Assembly: GCA_965204685.1 (NCBI GenBank)
Contig: OZ242004.1
Location: 310,001-374,000, forward strand
Length of the DNA stretch: 64,000 nucleotides
Direction of reading: 5' to 3'
Origin: Bin87 sp965204685
GTDB taxonomy: Bacteria; Chloroflexota; Dehalococcoidia; Lucifugimonadales; UBA3495
A program made the translations under genes and the position numbers. Shown one piece after another: positions 16,271-23,611 of the stretch. Numbering within the stretch: the first letter of the stretch is position 1; each line of letters opens with the position of its first letter. Under the pieces are notes generated by a model. That model saw only the letters and a program-made list of their open reading frames with translations. It was not told where the DNA came from and made no database searches.

Positions 16271-17140
16271 TTACCGCGATCCGGTCGTGTAGGGCGTGTC
16301 TCCCAGGGGATGGTCGGCCCACTTGCCGGCCTCTACGGAAGCCAGGAAGTCGGACACCAGCCGGTTGAACAGGTCCGGCTCCTCCAGGTTGATGGCGTGG
16401 CCGCACTGGGGCAGAACCGCCAGACCGCTGCGGGGGATGTGACGCTTCATCATGATTGACGGCTCCACGCACGGGTCATCCTCGTCGCCGATCATGATCA
16501 GGGTCGGCACTTGGCAGGCGTTCATCTGCGGTATCAACTGGTCGATGGTCGGCCGGCGCAGCTGGACGCCCCGGAAGGTGTAGGCTGAGCCGCGGGCGTT
16601 GTGCCCGAAGAGCAGCCGCATGAATTCCTCGTACCCGCGCGGGTCCTTTCGCTGGAGCTGCACCCGGGTCGGCCCGCTGCCGTAGTCCTTCATCACCGGG
16701 GGCGTGCCCTCGTCTAGCAGGCGGGCGGCCATGGCCTCCCCGCCGGAGCGAAACGCCTCGTTGTGCGTGGTCCCCGAACCGGCGGACGCCACGATGATGG
16801 CGCGGCATCGCTCCGGGTAGCGCAGCGCAAAATTCAGGGCCACGTTGCCGCCCATGGAAAGCCCGCCAATGTACGCCTGCTCAAGTCCCAGGTGATCCAT
16901 GAGCCGGCGCAGGTCTTCGATGGTGATGTCCTGCGAGTACGCCTCCGGGTCCACGGGCACGTCCGACGGCGGATATCCGCGATCGTTATAGGTGATCACG
17001 CGGTAGCGGTGGCTGAAATAGCGCACCTGCTGCTCCCAGCTCTCGTAGGAACCCGCAAACTCATGGCTCCAGATCAGCGGGAACCCATCGCCGGTGGACT
17101 GGTAGAAGATGTGAACGCCGTCGGAATCGAAAGTAGGCAT
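16271..17140 (-). CDS. Alpha/beta hydrolase
   Basis: This 289-residue cytosolic hydrolase has FPLIWSHEFAGSYESWEQQV (oxyanion region), YIGGLSMGGNVALNFALR with nucleophile Ser in G-L-S-M-G, LIMIGDEDDPCVEP (acid) and LPQCGHAINLEEPD (catalytic His). This is the 3-oxoadipate enol-lactonase/haloperoxidase-like set. GGAG lies 5 nt before ATG 17140. It is convergent with the metallo-hydrolase gene. The specific reaction cannot be read from sequence. Confidence 0.87.
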   Translation of the reverse strand: MPTFDSDGVHIFYQSTGDGFPLIWSHEFAGSYESWEQQVRYFSHRYRVITYNDRGYPPSDVPVDPEAYSQDITIEDLRRLMDHLGLEQAYIGGLSMGGNVALNFALRYPERCRAIIVASAGSGTTHNEAFRSGGEAMAARLLDEGTPPVMKDYGSGPTRVQLQRKDPRGYEEFMRLLFGHNARGSAYTFRGVQLRRPTIDQLIPQMNACQVPTLIMIGDEDDPCVEPSIMMKRHIPRSGLAVLPQCGHAINLEEPDLFNRLVSDFLASVEAGKWADHPLGDTPYTTGSR

Positions 17141-17185
17141 GCTTGCTCCGTATATGTTGCTACTAAGCGGGTGGTGACAAGGTGG

Positions 17186-17740
17186 CTAAGGATGCCGGCG
17201 AAACAGTCGCCAAACCTCAATGCTGAATCCCGGCAGCAATTTGCCGCCGTCCAGTACGTCATCCTCGCCCAGCACTTCCGGCGGCTGGCCGGGCCGGTAG
17301 CGCGTGACGGTGGTTTGTTCCGGGTCGCCGTACCAGACTTCCCTGCTCCCGAAATCCAGCCACATTTGCGCCCGTTCCGCAACCATGCGCGGGGTATCGT
17401 TGGGCGATTTGATCTCCACAGCCAAGTCGGGGACCATGAAGCGGTACCCTGGCGAAAAACCTTCAACTCGGCCGGGCGCAATCCAAGCCACGTCGGGCGC
17501 GCGCACGGTATCTGGGTCAGATTCCAATTGGAAACCAGCGTTATCCCTTATTACACCGTAATCGTTGTCTTCACTGTAACGGCCTAACGCGATGGCAAAT
17601 CTGCCTGACACGTCACCGTGCCCATCTCCCGGTGGCGGCATCTTTTCGGTCAGCTCCCCCTTCACCAACTCGTATTGATACCCGTCGTCGGGCAGCAGCA
17701 TCAATTCATCGGCTGTCATCAATTTTCGCGCGGTCGTCAT
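17186..17740 (-). CDS. Uma2-family endonuclease-like protein (tandem copy 3)
   Basis: This 184-residue PD-(D/E)XK-fold protein of the Uma2/DUF820 family starts at 17740, where GGGAGG sits 7 nt upstream. Nuclease-fold residues: APDVAWIAPG, then VPDLAVEIKSPNDT (D-x-x-x-E-x-K), then FGSREVWYGDPEQTTVTRYR. It is the last of three tandem genes on this strand, separated by 11-nt gaps. It shares its first residues (MTTARKLMTADELML) with its neighbour through an exact 74-bp DNA repeat. The biological role of Uma2 proteins is poorly known; they are expanded in Cyanobacteria and Chloroflexota. Confidence 0.9.
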   Translation of the reverse strand: MTTARKLMTADELMLLPDDGYQYELVKGELTEKMPPPGDGHGDVSGRFAIALGRYSEDNDYGVIRDNAGFQLESDPDTVRAPDVAWIAPGRVEGFSPGYRFMVPDLAVEIKSPNDTPRMVAERAQMWLDFGSREVWYGDPEQTTVTRYRPGQPPEVLGEDDVLDGGKLLPGFSIEVWRLFRRHP

Positions 17741-17769
17741 GTCGCGCCTCCCTACCGATGCCGGCGGAA
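17696..17769. repeat. 74-bp direct repeat, copy A (Uma2 gene junction)
   Basis: This stretch spans the 3' end of the middle Uma2 gene, the 11-nt gap and the 5' end of the third. It is identical base for base to 18259-18332, an offset of 563. It is a footprint of tandem duplication or gene conversion. Confidence 0.85.
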
Positions 17770-18303
17770 AAGCCGCCATACCGGCACGCTGAATCCCGGC
17801 AGCAGATCGCCGCCGTCCAGCACGTCATCCTCGCCCAGCACCTCTGGCGGCTGACCGGTCCGGTAGCGGGTGACGGTGGTTTGTTCCGGGTCGCCATACC
17901 AGACTTCCCGGCTGCCGAAATCCAGCCACATTTGCGCCCGCTCCGCAACCATGCGCAGGGTATCGCTGGGTGATTTGATTTCCACAATCAGGTCAGGGGC
18001 GCGCTCGGGATATTCCTCGACAGTTTCAGCGGGATGCCCCGGAGCGCACCAGGCTAGATCGGGCGCGCGCACAGTATCGGGATTGGATTCCAGTCGATAG
18101 CCGTAATTGTCGCCCACAACGCCGTAGTCGTTGGCCGCCGAATAGTTGTACAAAGCAGCCCCGAACCCCATCGTCACATCCCCATGCCTTTTCCCCGGCG
18201 GCGGCATCTCGATCAATTCTCCTCGAACCAACTCCTGCCGATAGCCGTTATCTGGCGACAGCATCAATTCATCGGCTGTCATCAATTTTCGCGCGGTCGT
18301 CAT
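17752..18303 (-). CDS. Uma2-family endonuclease-like protein (tandem copy 2)
   Basis: This 183-residue paralog starts at 18303 with the same GGGAGG Shine-Dalgarno sequence. The fold residues APDLAWCAPG and APDLIVEIKSPSDT (D..E-x-K) are present. Its C-terminal third (FGSREVWYGDPEQTTVTRYR to the end) is nearly identical to copy 3, while the middle (NYGYRLESNPDTVRAPD) differs more. This mosaic of identical ends and divergent centre suggests recombination between copies. It is translated from the same transcript as its two neighbours (11-nt gaps). Confidence 0.9.
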   Translation of the reverse strand: MTTARKLMTADELMLSPDNGYRQELVRGELIEMPPPGKRHGDVTMGFGAALYNYSAANDYGVVGDNYGYRLESNPDTVRAPDLAWCAPGHPAETVEEYPERAPDLIVEIKSPSDTLRMVAERAQMWLDFGSREVWYGDPEQTTVTRYRTGQPPEVLGEDDVLDGGDLLPGFSVPVWRLFRRHR

Positions 18304-18332
18304 GTCGCGCCTCCCTACCGATGCCGGCGGAA
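18259..18332. repeat. 74-bp direct repeat, copy B (Uma2 gene junction)
   Basis: Identical to 17696-17769. It spans the 3' end of the first Uma2 gene and the 5' end of the second. Confidence 0.85.
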
Positions 18333-18866
18333 CAGCCGCCACACCGGCACGCTGAAGCCCGGCAGCAGGTCGCCGCCGTCCAGCACGTCATCCTCGCCCA
18401 GCACTTCCGGCGGTTGTACGGGACGGTAGCGGGTGATGCTGATGGAGTCCGGGTTTGCTACCCACACTTCCCGACTTCCGAAACTCAGCCACATCGCCGC
18501 TTTCTCCGCCAGGTTCTGCCCCGGAGACACCACCTCAACCACCAGATCGGGCGCCAGGTTCGGGAAGCCTTGCGTTCCTTCGGGTATACGTCCCGGCGCA
18601 ATCCAGGCTACATCCGGGGCGCGCACGGTATCAGGGGCAAACTCCAGGCGGTAGCCCGGCTCACCGGCTCTGGTCTCTCCGTAATCGTTGTCATCGGAAT
18701 AGTTGGTAAGGACGGTGGTAATTCTGCTCACCGCTAGGGCGTGGGGGTCTCCGGTAGCCACTCTTTCAATCAACACTCCTCGGACGAGTTCATGCCGCTT
18801 GCCTTCGCCACTCTGGGAAAGCAACAGCAATTCATCAGCCGTCATCAATTTCTGCTGGGTAGTCAT
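18315..18866 (-). CDS. Uma2-family endonuclease-like protein (tandem copy 1)
   Basis: This is the first gene of the tandem, 183 residues. It begins MTTQQKLMTADELLLL and is the most divergent of the three in its N-terminal half. APDVAWIAPGRIP and APDLVVEVVSPGQN replace the E-x-K of the others by E-x-V, so the catalytic Lys position differs. The C terminus (PEVLGEDDVLDGGDLLPGF) matches the other copies. A strong hairpin at 18919-18949 separates it from the upstream BNR-propeller gene, so the trio probably has its own promoter in 18867-18918; none is obvious. Confidence 0.88.
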   Translation of the reverse strand: MTTQQKLMTADELLLLSQSGEGKRHELVRGVLIERVATGDPHALAVSRITTVLTNYSDDNDYGETRAGEPGYRLEFAPDTVRAPDVAWIAPGRIPEGTQGFPNLAPDLVVEVVSPGQNLAEKAAMWLSFGSREVWVANPDSISITRYRPVQPPEVLGEDDVLDGGDLLPGFSVPVWRLFRRHR

Positions 18867-18918
18867 ACCTCACCGGCCTGTGCTCTGTATAAGTTGGCGC
18901 CGGCATTGTAGCATCAAA

Positions 18919-18949
18919 GGCCCCTCCGCCCGATCCGGGCGGAGGGGCC
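18919..18949 (-). terminator. GC-rich hairpin terminator of the BNR-propeller gene
   Basis: A 13-bp perfect stem (GGCCCCTCCGCCC with its complement) and a 5-base loop lie 26 nt beyond the stop of the minus-strand gene at 18975. Only three T residues follow on that strand, so it may be an inefficient or factor-aided terminator. Confidence 0.6.
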
Positions 18950-18974
18950 GCGTTGGCCGGCAATTGGCTCCGGT

Positions 18975-19961
18975 CTACTCGTTGGGCGTCAGCGCCAGCG
19001 ATCGGATCTCGCCGAACTCCTTCTGCAGCTTGTCCCAGGTGTCGCCGCCGTCGGTGCTGACGTACACGTAGCCGTAGATGCTGGCGGCCACCATCACGTC
19101 GTCGACGTGCGGGCTGGCAGCGAACCAGTACACCACGGAGTTGGGAGTGGCCGACAACTGCGGGGCGTCCCAGGATGCGCCGGCGTCGCGGGTGCGCCGG
19201 ATGGTTCCGGTGATGCCCGGGATGGAGTCACCGTTGCCGACGAACATGACGCTGGGGTTGTCGGGCTTGATTACCATGCCCCGGCAGTAGGAGCGCACGT
19301 CCTCGGCGTGGAAGCGCGGGAACTCGTGCAGCTCCCAACTCTCACCCTCGTCATTGCTGGTGGAGATGCCGAAGGGCGTGGTGCAGTAGATCGCCGAGTC
19401 GGGGCCGGGCTTCAGGGCCATGCCGTGAATGTCGCCGTGGAACGGGTCGGGGCCCAGGTCCGGCAGGCGCGTCCAGTTGTCGCCGCCGTCCAGGCTGCGA
19501 TACACGCCGTCAACCTCGATGCCGGCCCACACCGTGCGGGTGTCCCGGGGGTCGACGATGATGTTGGTGGTGCGGGGGATGCCGATGGGGCAGGGCATCC
19601 GGACGCCCAGGTCCAGCGACTCCCAGGTCTGCCCGCCGTCCCGGGACCGGAAGGCGTTGGGGCGAGTGCCGACGAACACCGTGTCGGAGTCGTCCGGGTC
19701 GACGCCCACGGACCAGATCTGCAGGTCGTCCATGGGGGACTCGAGGTAGCTCCAGGTAAAGCCGTTGTCGTCGGATCGGAACAGACCGCCGTCGGTGCCG
19801 GCGTAGATGCGGCCCCGGTTGCTGGGGTCGGTGGCCAGCGCGCGGACGTTGCACTCGCTGGGCAGGGGGTCGCGGATGCGGTTCCAGGTCTCGCCGCCGT
19901 CGGGGCTTACGGAGAGGCCGCCGCCCACGGTGCCGACGCTGATGGTGTAGTTTCCGGCCAT
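18975..19961 (-). CDS. BNR/Asp-box beta-propeller protein (Ycf48/sialidase-like repeats)
   Basis: This 328-residue protein starts at 19961, with AGGAGG 5 nt upstream of ATG. At least seven Asp-box motifs S-x-D-x-G-x-x-W are visible (SPDGGETW, SDDNGFTW, SRDGGQTW, SLDGGDNW, SNDEGESW, TRDAGASW, STDGGDTW). They mark the blades of a seven-bladed propeller of the sortilin/Ycf48/BNR type. No signal peptide or membrane segment is present. No catalytic sialidase residues are evident, so a binding or scaffold role is likelier than hydrolysis. Annotation pipelines often call these glycosyl hydrolase or exo-alpha-sialidase without basis. Confidence 0.85.
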   Translation of the reverse strand: MAGNYTISVGTVGGGLSVSPDGGETWNRIRDPLPSECNVRALATDPSNRGRIYAGTDGGLFRSDDNGFTWSYLESPMDDLQIWSVGVDPDDSDTVFVGTRPNAFRSRDGGQTWESLDLGVRMPCPIGIPRTTNIIVDPRDTRTVWAGIEVDGVYRSLDGGDNWTRLPDLGPDPFHGDIHGMALKPGPDSAIYCTTPFGISTSNDEGESWELHEFPRFHAEDVRSYCRGMVIKPDNPSVMFVGNGDSIPGITGTIRRTRDAGASWDAPQLSATPNSVVYWFAASPHVDDVMVAASIYGYVYVSTDGGDTWDKLQKEFGEIRSLALTPNE

Positions 19962-20128
19962 GATTACCTCCTCAACTGCGCGAAATGCGTAACGCGGGAT
20001 GCCATACGGACGACAATGCGCCGCCGGCCGAATGATAGCACAACCGGCGCGTATCACCGCGCCGGCAGTCCCGTTTCAGCCGGGGCGGACCCCAAGTTGG
20101 AGGCAACACATCACAGACCCGCCTGACT

Positions 20129-21052
20129 TCAGAAATTAGGCCGGTCGCTGCCGTCCGGCAGGTCGTAGTCGGGACGATCAATCGAACCGAAGTTGGGCCG
20201 GACGTTCATCTCCCGCAGTCGGCGGACCCGCTCCTCGATGGGCGGATGCGTCGAGAACAGCCGCGCCATGGAGCGGCCGCTGAGCGGGTTCACGATGAAC
20301 AGGTGCGAGGCGGCCTCGTTGACCTTCATCGGCCGGATTTCGCTGCCCATCTCCAGCTTTTCCAGGGCGCGGGCCAGCGCCTCGGGGTTGCCGCAGTTGT
20401 GCGCGCCCGTCTGGTCCGCCTGGAACTCGCGGGCCCGGGAGATAGCCATGCGGATGATCGTGGCCGCGATGGGCATGATGATGGCGATGATCATCAGCGT
20501 GAGGAAGTTGCCTCCGCCGCCCTCGTCGTCGTCGCTGTGGCCGCCGAAGCTGCTGAAGATGGCGGCGAACTGGGCCATGAACGCCAGCATCGTAATCGCG
20601 CCGGCGATGGTGGCAACCACGGTCATAATCAGGGTGTCCCGGTTGCCGACGTGGGCCATCTCGTGGGCCATGACGCCGGCCAGTTCCTCCCGCGTGAGGA
20701 TCTGGCGGATGCCGGTGGTCACGGCGACGGCGGCGTTCTGCGGATTGCGGCCGGTGGCGAAGGCGTTGGGCGAAGGGTCGTCGATCTCGTACACCTTGGG
20801 CATCGGCATGTTCGCCAGCCGCGCCTGCTCGGCCACCAGTTGGTACAGCTGGGGATCCTCGTCAGCGGTAATCGGCCGGGCGTGGGCCATGCTCAGGGCG
20901 ATCTTGTCGCTGAACCAGTAGGCCCCGAAGTTCATCGCCAGCGCAAAGACCAACGCGATGATGATGCCGATCTGGCCGCCCAGGGCGCCGCCAATCAGCA
21001 GCAGCAGCCCGGTGAGCACCATCAGGAGGAAGAACGTCTTGATATGGTTCAT
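20129..21052 (-). CDS. htpX: Membrane zinc metalloprotease HtpX
   Basis: HtpX is an inner-membrane M48 protease involved in membrane protein quality control. Two N-terminal hydrophobic segments (FFLLMVLTGLLLLIGGALGG, IGIIIALVFALAMNFGAYWF), the zinc motif HEMAHVGNRD, a second pair of membrane segments, and the third ligand in SRAREFQADQTGA are all visible. The 307-residue length and the C-terminal LFSTHPPIEERVRRLREM are typical. Monocistronic. Confidence 0.95.
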   Translation of the reverse strand: MNHIKTFFLLMVLTGLLLLIGGALGGQIGIIIALVFALAMNFGAYWFSDKIALSMAHARPITADEDPQLYQLVAEQARLANMPMPKVYEIDDPSPNAFATGRNPQNAAVAVTTGIRQILTREELAGVMAHEMAHVGNRDTLIMTVVATIAGAITMLAFMAQFAAIFSSFGGHSDDDEGGGGNFLTLMIIAIIMPIAATIIRMAISRAREFQADQTGAHNCGNPEALARALEKLEMGSEIRPMKVNEAASHLFIVNPLSGRSMARLFSTHPPIEERVRRLREMNVRPNFGSIDRPDYDLPDGSDRPNF

Positions 21053-21291
21053 TGCCTTCTCTCCAGCAAACGGACGTGAGCGGTGAATTACCGTTTCATT
21101 CTACCATCGGGCGCAGAGTGTACACTGGTTGACTGGAGCGCACGCCGAATACAACGCGGCCGACGCTGAGGGGGTGTTAAGTATGCCCGACATCGCGCTA
21201 ATCTCACCGACGACCAGCTTGTCATACAAACGGATAAAGCTCTAATGTTCGGATGTCCGCTTGACGGCGGCAAAATTTGAACTGGAGGCCC

Positions 21292-21579
21292 ATGATGATT
21301 CTTGGCATCATCACCTATAGCCGCACCGTGCATACCATCCCTGAAGGACCAATCAGAGACTTCCTGAACAGTGAATTCATGCTGGAATACTGTGCCGGCA
21401 ATCTTTACCCGCTGATAATCAACCCCATCAGCGCTGAGGTAATGCAGGACATTTTTGATGATGACGCCGATGGCCATATCGCCAGCAGAACCACTGCCGA
21501 GCAACGCCAGGCCGTCGTTGAATGGCTCGGCAGCATTGCTCCGGACGAAGATACCATCGTTGCCATATTGGAAGGTTGA
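21292..21579 (+). CDS. Small hypothetical protein beside the restriction-modification pair
   Basis: This 95-residue protein starts at ATG 21292 (or 21295), with GGAGG just upstream. It is soluble and acidic (DIFDDDADGH, APDEDTIVAILEG), with no family recognised. The codon composition is less GC-rich than the core genes. It lies 99 nt before the PLD-type nuclease gene on the same strand and may belong to the same acquired island. Confidence 0.6.
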   Translation: MMILGIITYSRTVHTIPEGPIRDFLNSEFMLEYCAGNLYPLIINPISAEVMQDIFDDDADGHIASRTTAEQRQAVVEWLGSIAPDEDTIVAILEG

Positions 21580-21612
21580 CGGCTTGAAACGCTCGGCAAT
21601 CCCGATGGCCTG

Positions 21613-21618
21613 TATAAT
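21613..21618 (+). promoter_or_regulatory. Candidate -10 element before the PLD nuclease gene
   Basis: TATAAT, 61 nt upstream of ATG 21679. No matched -35 is found at 16-18 bases. Confidence 0.3.
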
Positions 21619-21678
21619 GCCCAAGCAGCCGGCTAGTCGCGACACGCTGGGGGATCAGGTTGTCGAAAGGGCAATGTT

Positions 21679-22557
21679 ATGACGTCGATAAAATCGCCGT
21701 GGGCTGTCAAGTTTGACGAATTCGCCGGCTCAATCGAAGAGACGGCAATTATCGCCGCGCCGTATATTACCCGCCAGCCTGTTGAACAGTTGGCGGGTAA
21801 ATTGCACTCACGGCGTGGGTCGGTGCGGCTCGACGTGCTGACCAACCTGCACGCGGATAGCCTGATTGATGGTTCTCTGGATATCGGGGCGCTGGCGTGG
21901 CTATGTCAGCAAGTCCCCGGCACGACGGTTCGTCACTTGCGGTATTTGCACGCCAAAGCCTACGTTGCCGATGAGCATATCGCAATCGTTACCTCCGCCA
22001 ACCTCACTAACGGCGGTTTGTTTAGGAACCACGAATTAGGGGTTGCTATCACCGACCCTGTGGGGGTGAAGGACATTGCGGACGACTTGCGGGAGTATGG
22101 CAATCTCGGGGTTCTGGTGCCGACCGATGCTCTGGTCGAACTTGACGATATGACACAACAAGCCAGGGCCAGCAACGCGACTGTGCATAGGGCGGTCCCT
22201 GGGGGCTTGAAGGCACAGCATGACGCTATCCTAGACAACATGAACGAGCGTCTGGTGCAATTGCGGACTGCCAGCGAAGCGTTCACCACGAACCCGAAAG
22301 CGTCGATCACCGCACAATTTTGCGACGCTATCAAGTACGTTTTGCGCCAGCATGGGCCAATGAGCACTCGCAACATGAACCCGCTGATACAAAACTTATT
22401 GCCGGAACTTTGCGACGACGAAGTGGACCTCGTCATCAATGGCGTCACTTTCGGTAGGAAATGGAAACACCGAGTACGGAATGCCCAAGTTCAGTTGCGA
22501 CGCAACGGTACCATTGTCCAAGAAGGGAGTCGCAATAGTCCGTGGTTCCTAACGTGA
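21679..22557 (+). CDS. PLD-family nuclease, probable restriction endonuclease
   Basis: This 292-residue protein has one HKD motif: H91-A-K93-x4-D98 followed by S106-x-N108 (HAKAYVADEH, VTSANLTNGG). Phospholipase D-type nucleases with a single HKD, such as BfiI-like restriction enzymes, act as dimers and need no metal. The C-terminal third (about 205-292) reads like a winged-helix DNA-binding domain (YVLRQHGPMSTRNMN, WKHRVRNAQVQLRRNGTI, SPWFLT), similar in pattern to the Mrr N-terminal fold. It is convergent with, and overlaps by 9 bp, a DNA methyltransferase gene. This pairing supports a type II-like restriction-modification system. Confidence 0.8.
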   Translation: MTSIKSPWAVKFDEFAGSIEETAIIAAPYITRQPVEQLAGKLHSRRGSVRLDVLTNLHADSLIDGSLDIGALAWLCQQVPGTTVRHLRYLHAKAYVADEHIAIVTSANLTNGGLFRNHELGVAITDPVGVKDIADDLREYGNLGVLVPTDALVELDDMTQQARASNATVHRAVPGGLKAQHDAILDNMNERLVQLRTASEAFTTNPKASITAQFCDAIKYVLRQHGPMSTRNMNPLIQNLLPELCDDEVDLVINGVTFGRKWKHRVRNAQVQLRRNGTIVQEGSRNSPWFLT

Positions 22558-23391
22558 AGCCACGGCCCACGGTATTTTGTTGAACCGAGGGATGAGTTGC
22601 CTGGCCCGCTGATAAGGCTCGGCAACGCGAGTTTGAGCGTACTCGATATACCGGAGATTGGTGTCATAACCAACGGCTTTCCGGCCAAGCGCAACCGCCA
22701 CTTTGGTAGTTTGACCGGAACCAACGAACGGGTCGAGGATTGTATCGCCTCGGTAAGAATACATACCGATAAGGCGGTAGGGGATTTCCTCGGGAAACGG
22801 ACACGGGTGGTCGATGGCGTGAGGCGAGACTGGCTGAATGTGCCAAACGTTATTGGCTATGTCCCGTTTAAAAATGTCATCAATTTCAAACCGGCTACCC
22901 TCCCGGTCGATGTTGGTCTTGCGGTAGATTTTGGGGCCTGGCTTGCGAAAGATCAGGATGTAGTCAGCCCTGATATTGGGGTAAAAATAGCCCGGATATG
23001 GCCTTTGCACTACGGCGCTAATACGCCGCACTTTAACTTTGGTTCGATCCCAGGAGATGTGCTCCTGAAACTGCCAACCCGCGTCCGACATTCGGGCGGT
23101 CAAGTCAAACGGAACAGGGATAAGCTTACCGTTGAGGAGAACCGTGCCGATCACGATGGCGCAAGAGCCGCCAGGTTCGGTCACGCGGTACACCTCGGAA
23201 AAAATTTTGAGGAGGGAGTCTATGTAATCGGTATAGTCACCGGTTCCCCTAGTAATGAGCGGCTCACCGTCAACGGCTTGCCAGTACGGTGGCGCGGCTA
23301 CAGTCAGCGCCACCGAGCCGTCAGCGAGTTCGGGCATACTCTCGCTGGTTCGGCAATGAAACTGGTAATATTCTGTTGGCAAGGTTCCCAT
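22549..23391 (-). CDS. DNA methyltransferase, beta-type (N4-cytosine/N6-adenine)
   Basis: This 280-residue site-specific DNA methyltransferase has catalytic motif IV (VAAPPYWQ, about residue 32-38) upstream of SAM motif I (DTILDPFVGSGQTTKVAVALG, about 216-236), the order of beta-group enzymes. The W after PPY points to N4-cytosine specificity. The first residue of motif IV is Ala rather than the usual Ser/Asp/Asn. The target-recognition region is probably 120-200. It sits tail to tail with the PLD nuclease gene and would protect host DNA from it. It starts at 23391 after an AAGG-type site. Confidence 0.88.
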   Translation of the reverse strand: MGTLPTEYYQFHCRTSESMPELADGSVALTVAAPPYWQAVDGEPLITRGTGDYTDYIDSLLKIFSEVYRVTEPGGSCAIVIGTVLLNGKLIPVPFDLTARMSDAGWQFQEHISWDRTKVKVRRISAVVQRPYPGYFYPNIRADYILIFRKPGPKIYRKTNIDREGSRFEIDDIFKRDIANNVWHIQPVSPHAIDHPCPFPEEIPYRLIGMYSYRGDTILDPFVGSGQTTKVAVALGRKAVGYDTNLRYIEYAQTRVAEPYQRARQLIPRFNKIPWAVASR

Positions 23392-23611
23392 GATGATCTC
23401 CGAGAGGTTGTCGATTGCTGCGGAATATTTGTTCTACGAACATCTTCAAGCTATTATACTCCAATGACCACCAAATTGGAGCTGATCTTACGTGGTTTGT
23501 CGCAAAGTCTGCTGGTCAATCCGGCTTTCATTTTCGTCAACAGGATTGCCATGCCTTGCTCACAACGACAGAAATCAATCCCTGAATCCACACACGCAAC
23601 ACGAGTGTGAT

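Noticed and set aside
18975..19961. Sialidase or glycosyl hydrolase function for the Asp-box protein
   Set aside because: Asp boxes alone mark the propeller fold; no catalytic Arg triad, Tyr/Glu pair or export signal is seen.
21183..21245. A 20-codon frame starting MPDIALISPTTSL
   Set aside because: It has a plausible upstream GAGGGGG but is too short to support; it may be a remnant.
21088..21645. A 185-codon minus-strand frame over the small hypothetical gene at 21292
   Set aside because: The plus-strand gene has a good Shine-Dalgarno sequence and protein-like composition; the minus frame has neither.
23432..23460. Promoter-like TATACT/TATAAT on both strands near 23455
   Set aside because: Good -10 hexamers but no -35 at proper distance for either the mutase or the methyltransferase gene.
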